From: a virus
Reading direction: 5' to 3' (one strand)
IMG/VR virus record: IMGVR_UViG_3300014502_000033
Location: 1-24,258 of that record
Length of the DNA: 24,258 nt
Shown piece by piece: positions 1 through 5,896 of this stretch. A program made the position numbers and the translations under genes. How positions within the stretch are numbered: position 1 is the stretch's first letter; the number at the start of each line of letters is the position of its first letter. The notes beneath the pieces were generated by a model. It saw only the letters and a program-made list of their open reading frames with translations. It made no database searches and was not told where the DNA came from.

Positions 1-177
1 AGCGCGACCGACATTCAGCCCGGCGACTACATCACGATTGCGGGCGTGACCGGAGTTAAGAAGGTGCTGACCGTCGTGGGAACGACCATAACAATAGACT
101 CAACCGCCGACGCCACGGTGATAGCAGCATCCGTTGTCACCCCAGACCCAACCTTTGTAGCGATGCCAAATCTATAA
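1..177 (+). CDS. C-terminal end of a phage structural protein (5' truncated)
   Basis: Frame 1 is open from the window edge to a TAA at 175-177, giving 58 residues without a start, so the gene begins outside the window. The tail is rich in beta-branched residues (QPGDYITIAGV, KKVLTVVGTTITIDS) and ends in VAMPNL. This looks like the last beta-sandwich strands of a virion or tail protein. That reading rests on the style of the sequence and its place before the membrane-protein cassette, not on a recognised family. Confidence 0.6.
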   Translation, partial: SATDIQPGDYITIAGVTGVKKVLTVVGTTITIDSTADATVIAASVVTPDPTFVAMPNL

Positions 178-225
178 CCATGATCATCCCCACCTCATTC
201 GCATCCGGCGCGAAGCACTACTGAC

Positions 226-534
226 ATGAAAAATAACTGGAAAACCTCTCTCGGTGGAGCAATCTCCATCACCGGGACAACGCTCATTGGAGTCGGCGTC
301 ATCACGACGCAAACGGAAGTCCCGTCAAAGGTGATCGTGGCGATCACGGTAGTCGGATTCGTCCTGTCGGCGCTTGGCAAGGGCATCACGGCTCTCTTCG
401 CAGCCGACGCTTCCACGGTCAGCAACGTTGCCGCCGCTGTGGACAAGATCAACGCGCTCGGGAGCGATCCCGGCCAGCCTCCTTCGCTCACCAAGCCACC
501 CTTCCCCGACAATCAACCCGCCAAAGTACCATGA
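226..534 (+). CDS. Small two-TM membrane protein, holin candidate
   Basis: The protein has 102 residues. A short polar, positively charged N-terminus (MKNNWK) precedes two hydrophobic stretches at about residues 8-27 and 34-52, followed by a polar Ala/Pro-rich C-terminal tail. Size and topology fit class II-like holins, which oligomerise in the inner membrane and time lysis. Its stop overlaps the start of the next gene, a lipoprotein, by an ATGA at 531-534, so translation is probably coupled. No purine-rich ribosome site is obvious before the ATG. The holin role is inferred from topology and neighbours; another small phage membrane protein is possible. Confidence 0.6.
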   Translation: MKNNWKTSLGGAISITGTTLIGVGVITTQTEVPSKVIVAITVVGFVLSALGKGITALFAADASTVSNVAAAVDKINALGSDPGQPPSLTKPPFPDNQPAKVP

Positions 535-881
535 AAATCCGTCTGCTCATCTCCATCCTCGCGCTGGCATTCGTTGTGCCGGCTGCCACGTTCACCATTA
601 CCGGCTGCTCGACCGCCCAGCAGACCGCCACCTACCTGACGCTCGAAGCCGTGGGCAAGAGCGCCAGGGCCAGCATGGACGCCTCCACCCAGCTCTTGAA
701 GCAGGGCGCAATCACTGTCGCTCAGTGGCAGAAAATCGCCAACGCCTACGACAACGACTTCCAGCCGGCCTACAATCTGGCCGTCGTTGCTGCCGGTTCT
801 TCCACCGCGCCCGCTCCCGCTGCCCTCGTGACCCAGCAAGCCACGTTCTCCGCCTCCGTAACTCAGTTGACTCCTCACTAA
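531..881 (+). CDS. Small lipoprotein with signal peptide and lipobox
   Basis: The protein has 116 residues. The N-terminus is a type II signal peptide: MKIR, a hydrophobic core at residues 5-21, then the lipobox I-T-G-C with lipidation Cys26. The mature part is Ala/Thr/Gln-rich and probably helical. Phage lipoproteins next to holin-like genes are often spanin components that act on the outer membrane late in lysis, but the mature part here is longer than a typical Rz1 and is not notably proline-rich. The lipoprotein call is firm; the spanin role is an inference from position. It overlaps the upstream gene by ATGA and is followed by the next ORF after 1 nt. Confidence 0.75.
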   Translation: MKIRLLISILALAFVVPAATFTITGCSTAQQTATYLTLEAVGKSARASMDASTQLLKQGAITVAQWQKIANAYDNDFQPAYNLAVVAAGSSTAPAPAALVTQQATFSASVTQLTPH

Positions 882-882
882 C

Positions 883-1098
883 ATGACTCCCGCCATCATC
901 GCCTCCCTTCTCGCGCAGTACGGTCTGCCTATGGTTCAGTATTTCGTCGGCCTCTTCCAGCAGGGCAGCAACCCGCTGACACCCGCACAACTCGCCACCG
1001 TCATCGCCGACGTGATCCAGCTCAGTCAGTACCGCTCTGTGGACTCTCTGACCGCGGCCGGCATCAAGATAGTCAATGGGCAGGTCGTGCCGCTCTAA
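883..1098 (+). CDS. Small hypothetical protein
   Basis: This 71-residue protein starts 1 nt after the lipoprotein gene. It has an amphipathic or hydrophobic N-terminal half (IIASLLAQYGLPMVQYFVGLF) and a helical polar part with PLTPAQLATVIADVIQL, ending IVNGQVVPL. I do not recognise the family. The first 25 residues could associate with the membrane, and the place inside a run of lysis-type genes suggests a small virion or lysis accessory. It is accepted as a gene because it tiles exactly between its neighbours with no competing frame. Confidence 0.6.
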   Translation: MTPAIIASLLAQYGLPMVQYFVGLFQQGSNPLTPAQLATVIADVIQLSQYRSVDSLTAAGIKIVNGQVVPL

Positions 1099-1154
1099 TT
1101 GGGTTGATTGCCCCATATTCTGACGCTTCGCTACCGGCTAAAATTTCCCCCCAA

Positions 1155-1505
1155 ATGCACGACCACGAATTGATCCACATTTTAGCCGACCTAGCCCACG
1201 ATGTCCGTGAGTTGGGGAAGCACGTAGCAGCAAACAATCAGAAAATAGGTGAACTCATGTCCCAAATCAGCGACTTCGTGGCCAAGCAGTCTGCGCACAA
1301 TCAGAAGGTCAGCAACGCACTCGACGCGATTAGCTCTGAGATCCAGAAGCTAAACGCTTACATCGCCGCCATCCAGAACTCCCCCGGCACACTGAGTGCC
1401 GCGGATCAAGCTTCCCTGGATGCCGCCGAAGCCAGTGGTCAGGCATTGGAAGACAAGGCGACCGCCCTTGCGGCCGTCACTCCTCCGACCGCCCCCGCCG
1501 TTTAA
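1155..1505 (+). CDS. Coiled-coil protein of unknown function
   Basis: The frame is open from a TTG at 1104, but the ATG at 1155 (MHDHELIHILADL) is the likelier start and gives 116 residues. Residues 1 to about 80 are a long amphipathic helix with regular hydrophobic spacing (ELGKHVAANNQKIGELM, ISSEIQKLNAYIAAIQ), consistent with a coiled coil. The C-terminus is Ala/Pro-rich (TPPTAPAV). Small coiled-coil proteins are common around phage tail and lysis genes, but no family was recognised. Confidence 0.6.
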   Translation: MHDHELIHILADLAHDVRELGKHVAANNQKIGELMSQISDFVAKQSAHNQKVSNALDAISSEIQKLNAYIAAIQNSPGTLSAADQASLDAAEASGQALEDKATALAAVTPPTAPAV

Positions 1506-1580
1506 GTCAACCATGTGGGAGTGCCGACGCTTTGGCCGGCTGACCCGGCACTCCCACCCTTCTTTCAAACCCTTACGAAA

Positions 1581-1742
1581 ATGTCCCTCGCTCTCTGTTA
1601 CTGGATTCTGCTGCTCATCTACGTCGTCTTCGGAGCCTGGTCGGCTTGGCCGAACGTCCGCACGGGCGGCGGTAGTTTGATCGTGTTCCTGCTCTTGCTC
1701 GTCATCGGTTGGAAAGTGTTCGGAGCACCGCTACACTCCTGA
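1581..1742 (+). CDS. Very small two-TM membrane protein
   Basis: The frame can be read from a GTG at 1515, but the ATG at 1581 immediately precedes the hydrophobic part and gives a clean 53-residue protein. It has one hydrophobic segment at residues 2-20 (ALCYWILLLIYVVFGAW) and a second at about 33-49 (SLIVFLLLLVIGWKVFG), joined by a short polar loop WPNVRTGGG. This is a hairpin topology, typical of small phage membrane proteins including holins and antiholins. It is followed after 3 nt by a second membrane protein. The lysis role is inferred from topology and clustering. Confidence 0.6.
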   Translation: MSLALCYWILLLIYVVFGAWSAWPNVRTGGGSLIVFLLLLVIGWKVFGAPLHS

Positions 1743-1745
1743 ATC

Positions 1746-2078
1746 ATGGAGCCCGGCGACGCCCCCCCCGAGCCTCTTCCGGCGCCCGCGAAGGTAGGAG
1801 ACAAGAACGCCGCTCCAACCACGACGGCAGCGGAGGACTTGGTTACTCACGGACAGCGAAAGATAAATCTGATCTGGGAAGTCACCCAGTCGATCATCGC
1901 TCTGGCCGTGACCTCGTGCGTGCTGTACGTCGCCGCCCGACTGGTTTTGGACGGCTCGAGCAAAGACGCCGCGTTTCTGCTGCTGTCTAATGCTTTTTTC
2001 CTTGTCGTTAGCGTTTACATACAGCGGACCAACCACCAAAAGGTAGGAGGCGTCAAAGAGGGCGACATTGGTCGATGA
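1746..2078 (+). CDS. Two-TM membrane protein with Pro/Ala-rich N-terminus
   Basis: The protein has 110 residues. Residues 1-35 are acidic and proline-rich (EPGDAPPEPLPAPAK) and presumably soluble. Two hydrophobic segments follow, at about residues 48-68 (TQSIIALAVTSCVLYVAARLVL) and 75-93 (AAFLLLSNAFFLVVSVYIQ). A short basic and acidic tail ends the protein. It is holin-like in size and topology. Its stop codon overlaps the start of the receiver-domain gene (ATGA at 2075-2078), which would couple translation of a membrane protein and a response-regulator-like protein. Confidence 0.65.
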   Translation: MEPGDAPPEPLPAPAKVGDKNAAPTTTAAEDLVTHGQRKINLIWEVTQSIIALAVTSCVLYVAARLVLDGSSKDAAFLLLSNAFFLVVSVYIQRTNHQKVGGVKEGDIGR

Positions 2079-2512
2079 GCTGGAGCCTTTTCAACATTGA
2101 GAAAATCGACATTGGGCGCGTGTGTTTTCCGTGGCGCGTGCCTTCGGTGCTGATTGTCGAGGACAACAAGGTTGTTGCCACCTGCATCAGACTTGCTGCG
2201 GAAGCAGAGGGGTTCCGCGCGGTCGTCACCGAAACGGCGGCAGAGGCCCTTGGGGTACTGCATCACAACGGCAAAAATTACGTGTGTGCCGTAATTGACG
2301 TGCGGTTGGCTCCTCCGCCAGCAATGGATGGCTGGGAGCTTTGGCATGAAATCAAGGTCAAATGGCCCGAAATGCCAGCGAGAATGATCTCGATAGATTT
2401 TGACAATTTCCGGTCAATACCAAGGGGTGTTCCAGTCACTATCATGGTTAAAAACGGCCATCAAGAATGTCCGCGGTTTTATAGAGTAGTTTCGACTTTG
2501 TTTTTAGTTTAG
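2075..2512 (+). CDS. CheY-like response-regulator receiver (REC) protein
   Basis: This 145-residue protein has a 23-residue leader, then a REC fold. Strand 1 with the acidic pair is VLIVEDN (Glu29-Asp30). The phospho-acceptor position is Asp75 in VIDVRL. Ser106 in MISID takes the conserved Ser/Thr place and Lys126 in IMVKNG the conserved Lys. Spacing between these residues (45, 31, 20) is close to CheY (44, 30, 22). There is no DNA-binding output domain, so it is a single-domain regulator. In the family, phosphorylation at the Asp changes partner binding. Its start overlaps the stop of a two-TM protein, and it is the last plus-strand gene before the convergent early block. The REC assignment is strong; its role in the phage is unknown. 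Confidence 0.8.
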   Translation: MSWSLFNIEKIDIGRVCFPWRVPSVLIVEDNKVVATCIRLAAEAEGFRAVVTETAAEALGVLHHNGKNYVCAVIDVRLAPPPAMDGWELWHEIKVKWPEMPARMISIDFDNFRSIPRGVPVTIMVKNGHQECPRFYRVVSTLFLV

Positions 2513-2702
2513 CGGCGCGCTCTTCGAGGTACTCGGCTACTTGGATGATTTCCGATGCTTCGACCGGAATCGAACCAGTCGCTACAGAAAACGCGCCTGA
2601 CTGGGGCCGTTGATCCGATAGGCCGGGTACGCTCGACCCGTCTTTGTTCCGCACGTCGCCCATCTTGGCGACGCCTTGCTCAAGTGTCTTTTGGAGTGGC
2701 AT
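2448..2702 (-). CDS. Small early protein, unknown
   Basis: This 84-residue minus-strand protein is the last gene of the early block. The N-terminal part is polar; the C-terminal half is helical and charged (IIQVAEYLEERAAKLKTKSKLLYKTADIL). Residues 36-43 (AFSVATGS) belong to a short DNA repeat that also occurs at 3298-3324 and 3939-3962. Its last 65 bp overlap the 3' end of the receiver-domain gene tail to tail. No family was recognised. Confidence 0.55.
   Translation of the reverse strand: MPLQKTLEQGVAKMGDVRNKDGSSVPGLSDQRPQSGAFSVATGSIPVEASEIIQVAEYLEERAAKLKTKSKLLYKTADILDGRF
2571..2594. repeat. Dispersed 24-bp repeat, copy A
   Basis: The plus-strand sequence begins CGAACCAGTCGCTACAG. It matches copy C (3939-3962) at 21 of 24 positions, and its first 17 bases match copy B (3298-3314) at 16. 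On the minus strand it encodes AFSVATGS inside the 2448-2702 gene. Confidence 0.5.
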
Positions 2703-2707
2703 AGGTT

Positions 2708-3052
2708 TTAGGGTTTGTTTCCGCTCGGCGCGTTCCTGACCTCCGCGTTAGACCCACGCTGAAGGCGGTCGATTTCTGCGGCTATCAGCGCCCCGGCCTT
2801 GGTGAGTTCGCGGACGCGATCATTCGGAGTCGGCTTCCACCATTTTGAATCCCACGGCCAGAGCGCATTCAGGAAGTTTGCAAAGCGTTTTAGCGGCTCC
2901 CCCCAACATCGAACATCCGGCGGCAATGCGTAGCACGCGGCGGCCAGGGCCAGTTGATTTTCGTCGTGTTCATCGTCGTGCCCGGCCGACCATTTCTCGA
3001 CTGAGATTTGTCGGACGCGTTCGTCTGCGATCAATTCGGTTCCAGTTTTCAT
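2708..3052 (-). CDS. Conserved phage protein, ERxRQI / KAGALIAAEIDRLQR type
   Basis: The protein has 114 residues. It carries the signature of a family seen in many phages: GTELIADERVRQISVEKW near the start, then an acidic H-D-D-E-H-D segment, a WPWDSKWWKP segment around residues 69-78, and RELTKAGALIAAEIDRLQR at about 82-100. The family is helical and of unknown function to me. The conserved acidic, His and Glu residues recall MazG-like all-alpha nucleotide pyrophosphohydrolases, but I cannot confirm this by eye. The start at 3052 is the only ATG before the conserved region. Confidence 0.75.
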   Translation of the reverse strand: MKTGTELIADERVRQISVEKWSAGHDDEHDENQLALAAACYALPPDVRCWGEPLKRFANFLNALWPWDSKWWKPTPNDRVRELTKAGALIAAEIDRLQRGSNAEVRNAPSGNKP

Positions 3053-3067
3053 AGATTAAAAAGAGGT

Positions 3068-3214
3068 CTAACCAGCCGCCATTGCCAACGCCTGCGGCGT
3101 TTCGTCAGTTGTGTTTTTCATTGGTTGATGCGCCGCAGTCGCGGCAAGTCTTAGTCGTTCGGCAAAATCGGGCCTCTCTGTTTGAGTTGGTCGATTCGCA
3201 TAGTCACTCGCCAT
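3068..3214 (-). CDS. Possible small protein overlapping the next gene
   Basis: This is a 48-residue ORF starting MASDYANRPTQTERPD, with a helical segment FAERLRLAATAAHQ. It overlaps the end of the upstream minus-strand gene by 64 bp in another frame and fills the gap before the 2708-3052 gene. The composition looks protein-like, but I recognise no family and the overlap is longer than elsewhere in this block. It may be spurious. Confidence 0.4.
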   Translation of the reverse strand: MASDYANRPTQTERPDFAERLRLAATAAHQPMKNTTDETPQALAMAAG

Positions 3215-3408
3215 TTTGAGTTTTGCGTAGTGAGATTGCGGCGGCGATAGAGCCCTCGAAGTTCCCGACTCCATTGCTTGTGGGCTTCCTCTTCAGCCGA
3301 ACCAGTCGCCACAGCGCAATTCGCACCAGCCGGGGCGGCTTTGGTTGGCTTTTGGACTGCCTTAATCGGTCCCCATACAAACAAGAAATTATTGCTCTTG
3401 GTGCTCAT
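3151..3408 (-). CDS. Small basic early protein, unknown
   Basis: This 85-residue protein starts with ATGA overlapping the stop of the upstream gene (3405-3408), as is usual in this block. The N-terminus is hydrophobic or aromatic (NNFLFVWGPIK). The middle carries CAVATGS, encoded by repeat copy B, and the C-terminal half is basic and helical (WSRELRGLYRRRN, WRVTMRIDQLKQRG). The positive charge would allow nucleic-acid binding, but no domain was recognised. Confidence 0.55.
   Translation of the reverse strand: MSTKSNNFLFVWGPIKAVQKPTKAAPAGANCAVATGSAEEEAHKQWSRELRGLYRRRNLTTQNSKWRVTMRIDQLKQRGPILPND
3298..3324. repeat. Dispersed repeat, copy B (diverged 3' part)
   Basis: The first 17 bases (CGAACCAGTCGCCACAG) differ from copy A at one position; the rest is diverged. 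On the minus strand it encodes NCAVATGS inside the 3151-3408 gene, in the same reading frame as copy A. Confidence 0.4.
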
Positions 3409-3626
3409 GGCTGGTCTTTAGCGTTAGCCGTTTTGGATTTCATTCTCAGTTTCATTGCTTCGAGTTCTACAAAGCACGCGATGCGGTCTTGGGCCTCTTG
3501 TGCCCACTTGAACACAAGATCAGGACGCTCCCCGTAGTCTGTTTCGCCGATGTGGGATTCGTCTCGTAGCCAGCTCACCACGACTCCTAGTGCTTCGCTT
3601 TGTATATGAGCTTTGTCTTTTTTCAT
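3405..3626 (-). CDS. Small early protein, unknown
   Basis: This 73-residue protein is mostly helical and charged: MKKDKAHIQSEALGVVVSWL at the start, then RPDLVFKWAQEAQDRIACFVELEAMKLRMK. It begins 10 nt after a CGGTGGTTAGGC segment in minus-strand reading and overlaps its downstream neighbour by ATGA. No family was recognised. It is real by tiling and codon quality. Confidence 0.55.
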   Translation of the reverse strand: MKKDKAHIQSEALGVVVSWLRDESHIGETDYGERPDLVFKWAQEAQDRIACFVELEAMKLRMKSKTANAKDQP

Positions 3627-3680
3627 GGGTTACGCCTAACCACCGCCCAGACCCAACGCGGGCCGAGCGGTGGAAGTTGT

Positions 3681-3929
3681 TCAAGGGTTGGGGCCGCGTG
3701 GGTCATGCGGGACGTTCGCCAGGATCGGTTCGACCGTGACCTTCACAATGCGACGCAGTGAACCTCCGAGGTCTGCGGCTTGCTCACGCGCTTGTTTTTC
3801 GGTGTCCCATGCCAGCGCCATAGAAGTCCATTTTTTCTCTCCCGGCTTGAGGATTTGGACTTTGTAGCCTACAAGTGGCCCATCTCCGGCATGCGTGCTG
3901 AGATAGAAAGTTGCTTCGTGTGTGGTCAT
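3681..3929 (-). CDS. Small early protein, predicted alpha/beta
   Basis: The protein has 82 residues. The first part looks beta-stranded (EATFYLSTHAGDGPLVGYKVQILKP), followed by W-T-S-M-A-L-A-W-D and a helix (TEKQAREQAADLGG), then a strand (RRIVKVTVEPI). The C-terminus DPRGPNP is disordered. The layout resembles small single-domain phage early proteins of about 80 residues; no family was recognised. Repeat copy C lies directly upstream, and its reading frame (AFSVTPGS) runs in frame into this ATG but is cut off by an upstream TGA. Confidence 0.6.
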   Translation of the reverse strand: MTTHEATFYLSTHAGDGPLVGYKVQILKPGEKKWTSMALAWDTEKQAREQAADLGGSLRRIVKVTVEPILANVPHDPRGPNP

Positions 3930-3938
3930 ATAAGGAGG

Positions 3939-3962
3939 CGAACCAGGCGTTACAGAGAACGC
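3939..3962. repeat. Dispersed 24-bp repeat, copy C
   Basis: It differs from copy A at 3 of 24 positions. This copy sits in the short gap upstream of the 3681-3929 gene rather than inside a gene. In minus-strand reading it still encodes AFSVTPGS in frame with that gene's ATG, but no start codon precedes it. Confidence 0.5.
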
Positions 3963-3971
3963 CCATAAACG

Positions 3972-4205
3972 TCAGTGAGTGTTGCTATCGGTGGAGGCTG
4001 GGCGCCTCTGAACTTGGTCGTTCGGCGAAGAGAGGCTGACGTAGCGCCCCTTTGGCCCGCGATAGCAGCCGTTGGATGCGCGCTCCATGTTGATTCCTTC
4101 GAGTCTGCCCTGCTCCCAATCAGCGCAAACGCGATTGTAGGAGTACAGCGGGAGCCGGTTGCGGAGCCAGCGAAGCGCGCAAAAGAGGCGGTCGGTGAGG
4201 CTCAT
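3972..4205 (-). CDS. Small basic early protein, unknown
   Basis: The frame is open further upstream to 4448, but that extension is the arginine-rich shadow of the next gene. The ATG at 4205 overlaps the upstream stop (ATGA 4202-4205) and gives 77 residues. The N-terminal helix SLTDRLFCALRWLRNRLPLY is amphipathic and basic; the middle NMERASNGCYRGPKGRYVSL may form strands; the tail VQRRPASTDSNTH is disordered. A purine-rich AAAGGA lies about 12 nt before the start. No family was recognised. Confidence 0.6.
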   Translation of the reverse strand: MSLTDRLFCALRWLRNRLPLYSYNRVCADWEQGRLEGINMERASNGCYRGPKGRYVSLSSPNDQVQRRPASTDSNTH

Positions 4206-4465
4206 AGCTTTCGATTCCTTTCCTTTGGGAAAAATTCCATGTGATCGGAATCGACTACCATATCTCCGGGGCACAGATCGTTTTCTCCGCACCAATCGCG
4301 CACGTCGCGCTTTGTTGCGGGGCGGCATGGAGCGATTACAAACGTTTTGAATCGGGCCTCGCGAGCGGTTTTTATCGCCGATGCGCGAGACCCACCGCCT
4401 GCGTGCCACTGTTCGGACTCTACGTTTCGATCTTCCGTCCATGCCCAATCGGTTGGCTTCTTCAT
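4202..4465 (-). CDS. Small early protein, predicted alpha/beta
   Basis: This 87-residue protein starts MKKPTDWAWTEDRNVE. A good ribosome site (GGAGGG, 8 nt before the ATG) decides this start over the longer frame. A middle region with alternating helix and strand (AIKTAREARFKTFVIAPCR, then DVRDWCGENDLCPGDMVVDSD) suggests a compact alpha/beta fold with three cysteines. ATGA overlaps join it to both neighbours. No family was recognised. Confidence 0.6.
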   Translation of the reverse strand: MKKPTDWAWTEDRNVESEQWHAGGGSRASAIKTAREARFKTFVIAPCRPATKRDVRDWCGENDLCPGDMVVDSDHMEFFPKERNRKL

Positions 4466-4713
4466 GCTTTGCCCTCCACGAATCGGCCCTTCTTTGCGCG
4501 CAGCTGGTGGATTATCCACCGCTCGTCAACGGAGACGATGACCTTCTCGTAGCCGAGCCGGCGCAGAATCGTGTAGGCGTAGGTTTCGGCGATGCCGAGG
4601 TTGGCTGCAATGACCTTGATGGGCAGGTTGTCGGCGATGCCCTTGACGCAGGCGTTGCGTAGGGCGTCGGACTGTTCGAGGGTGCGCTTGGGCTGACCGG
4701 GGAGGACTTTCAT
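4462..4713 (-). CDS. Small helix-turn-helix protein
   Basis: The protein has 83 residues. After a basic start (KVLPGQPKRTLEQSD) come helices ending in a helix-turn-helix pattern at about residues 31-54: PIKVIAANLGIAETYAYTILRRLG. This resembles the DNA-binding part of resolvase or sigma-region-4-like small regulators. A beta segment VIVSVDERW and a basic tail follow. It heads a three-gene ATGA-linked set and is preceded by a 150-bp gap holding an inverted repeat (4784-4804). A regulator or DNA-binding accessory role is inferred. Confidence 0.65.
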   Translation of the reverse strand: MKVLPGQPKRTLEQSDALRNACVKGIADNLPIKVIAANLGIAETYAYTILRRLGYEKVIVSVDERWIIHQLRAKKGRFVEGKA

Positions 4714-4783
4714 GGGATTGGGATTCTTCGGGGTTCGTTCGTCTGCGCCTCACTCACGGCGAGCAGGGTTTGCCGGGAATAGC

Positions 4784-4804
4784 GTGAAAAGAGAAAGTTT
4801 TCAC
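4784..4804. repeat. 7-bp inverted repeat, possible operator or hairpin
   Basis: GTGAAAA (4784-4790) and TTTTCAC (4798-4804) form a perfect inverted repeat with a 7-nt centre. It lies in the 150-bp non-coding gap between the RHH-like gene (ends 4864) and the HTH gene (starts 4713), where a secondary promoter and operator could sit. There is no T-run suited to termination. Confidence 0.35.
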
Positions 4805-4863
4805 AAAGAGAAGGCTACAGAGGAGAAGGGTTGGGAAAGTTGCAAGCATTATTCGTGGCCAGC

Positions 4864-5058
4864 TTATTTCAGCTTCTCAGCGTCAATAAGTTGCCCAACG
4901 AATTTACTCATTGACAGCTTTTTGCTTTGGGCAAGTTGAAAAAGCCTCCACGCTTGTTTCGGGTGAAGGCAAATCTTCACCGGCACTCGAACTTCTGTTT
5001 TGGGAAGCGGCGGGCGGCCGGGGCCGCGTTTCTTGGGTGTGGATTTCATGGGTGTCAT
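4864..5058 (-). CDS. Small basic protein, probable ribbon-helix-helix DNA binder with AT-hook-like N-terminus
   Basis: The protein has 64 residues. The N-terminus KKRGPGRPPLPK has the G-R-P core of an AT-hook, a minor-groove binding motif. The rest, TEVRVPVKICLHPKQAWRLFQLAQSKKLSMSKFVGQLI in order, has the pattern of a ribbon-helix-helix unit: a strand with alternating residues, helix A, a Ser-Met-Ser turn, then helix B. RHH proteins bind DNA as dimers and often autoregulate. The assignment rests on pattern only. Confidence 0.6.
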   Translation of the reverse strand: MTPMKSTPKKRGPGRPPLPKTEVRVPVKICLHPKQAWRLFQLAQSKKLSMSKFVGQLIDAEKLK

Positions 5059-5060
5059 AG

Positions 5061-5279
5061 TTAGGATTGCATCTTTTTCTCAACGTAGCGCATGGCCTCA
5101 TCTTTGGGGCGCTCGCCTCGGGCAATCGGGTAAAACTCCTCATTGAGAAGCCGCGTGGCCTCCTTCGTCCCGATGGCGCGTTGCACGAGCCAAAGAAGTT
5201 CTTCGGTGCTTTCGTAGGCGTCGCCCATCGTTTCGATTAGGCTCCATCCGGTTCTAAGGTGTGCGTAGCTTCCAGCCAT
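5061..5279 (-). CDS. Small helical early protein, unknown
   Basis: The ATG at 5279 (MAGSYAHLRTGWSLIETMGD) is chosen over the longer frame because it follows the upstream stop by 5 nt. The 72-residue product is helical and acidic in the middle (AYESTEELLWLVQRAIG, TKEATRLLNEEFYPIARG) and ends in a charged helix (DEAMRYVEKKMQS). I do not recognise it. It sits directly downstream of the recombination and replication-like genes and is probably co-expressed with them. Confidence 0.6.
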   Translation of the reverse strand: MAGSYAHLRTGWSLIETMGDAYESTEELLWLVQRAIGTKEATRLLNEEFYPIARGERPKDEAMRYVEKKMQS

Positions 5280-5284
5280 GGTGT

Positions 5285-5896
5285 TTATGGTATGAGTTTC
5301 AGGATTTCCGGTCGCAACAGTGGCGAAACGTCGAACCAACCGATCGTTTCAAAGTCCGTGGCGTTAGTCCATTCGAGGGCGTCCGGGTAACGCTTCTTTG
5401 CAACCTCGCGCCAGCCGGGCGGCGGCTCCACGTAAATGTCGGACTTCGAGGCGCGGGTACGTTCGGATCGGTTGGCCGTGATTTCGTGCCACCGCACGCT
5501 CAAGCACATCGGCCCGCAGTCCGGCCACTTCTTGCGGCAATACTTGGCCCCGCGCTCCAAATCCTCGGCGGTAACGGTCGGGTCAACTTCTCGGATTTGC
5601 GCGAGTGCGCTGCCAATCGTGCCGGCTGCGGCGCGCGTTATCTTGCCGTTATGCCCAAATCCTCGGGCGATGGCATCGAACAGCGCATTGCGGGCCGCAC
5701 CGTTGTTCGCTGCGCGTGCCCGCTTTGGAAGTTCCTTGGCCAAGGCGGGGCGCAAACATACGATCAAGGCATCTTCCGTCAGCCTGAAGGCCGGGTTGCC
5801 CTGGCGGGCGTCCATTACGTTCTGCCACGTGGCCCTGCCGACGCGCACGGCGGCATCTTCGGGCGGCATTCCGGGGAGCTGGGGCTGGGCGGTCAT
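5285..5896 (-). CDS. Phage protein with replication-protein-like C-terminal region
   Basis: The protein has 203 residues. The N-terminus is a Pro-rich lead (MTAQPQLPGMPPEDAAV). Residues about 60-90 (NNGAARNALFDAIARGFG) and 90-130 (IGSALAQIREVDPTVTAEDL, then AKYCRKKWPDCGPMCLSVRWHEI) resemble the helical region at the C-terminal side of many phage replisome-organiser or helicase-loader proteins, which often reads VTPEEI...YRR.FP...TP.ALAKHW. The end (PPPGWREVAKKRYPDA, then FDVSPLLRPEILKL) is also typical. The usual N-terminal winged-helix is missing, so it may be a partner or a short form. It overlaps the MmcB-like nuclease gene by ATGA. Confidence 0.6.
   Translation of the reverse strand: MTAQPQLPGMPPEDAAVRVGRATWQNVMDARQGNPAFRLTEDALIVCLRPALAKELPKRARAANNGAARNALFDAIARGFGHNGKITRAAAGTIGSALAQIREVDPTVTAEDLERGAKYCRKKWPDCGPMCLSVRWHEITANRSERTRASKSDIYVEPPPGWREVAKKRYPDALEWTNATDFETIGWFDVSPLLRPEILKLIP

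Noticed and set aside
2560-2596. T-arm-like minus-strand sequence (ACTGG TTCGATT CCGGT) suggesting a tRNA
   Set aside because: No matching acceptor, D-arm or anticodon arm is present, and the sequence is part of a coding repeat.
3925-3960. Similarity of GCCTCCTTA upstream of the 3929 start to the 3' end of 16S rRNA
   Set aside because: The match is short and explained by a dispersed repeat plus a few bases; it is the anti-Shine-Dalgarno sense, so not a ribosome site.
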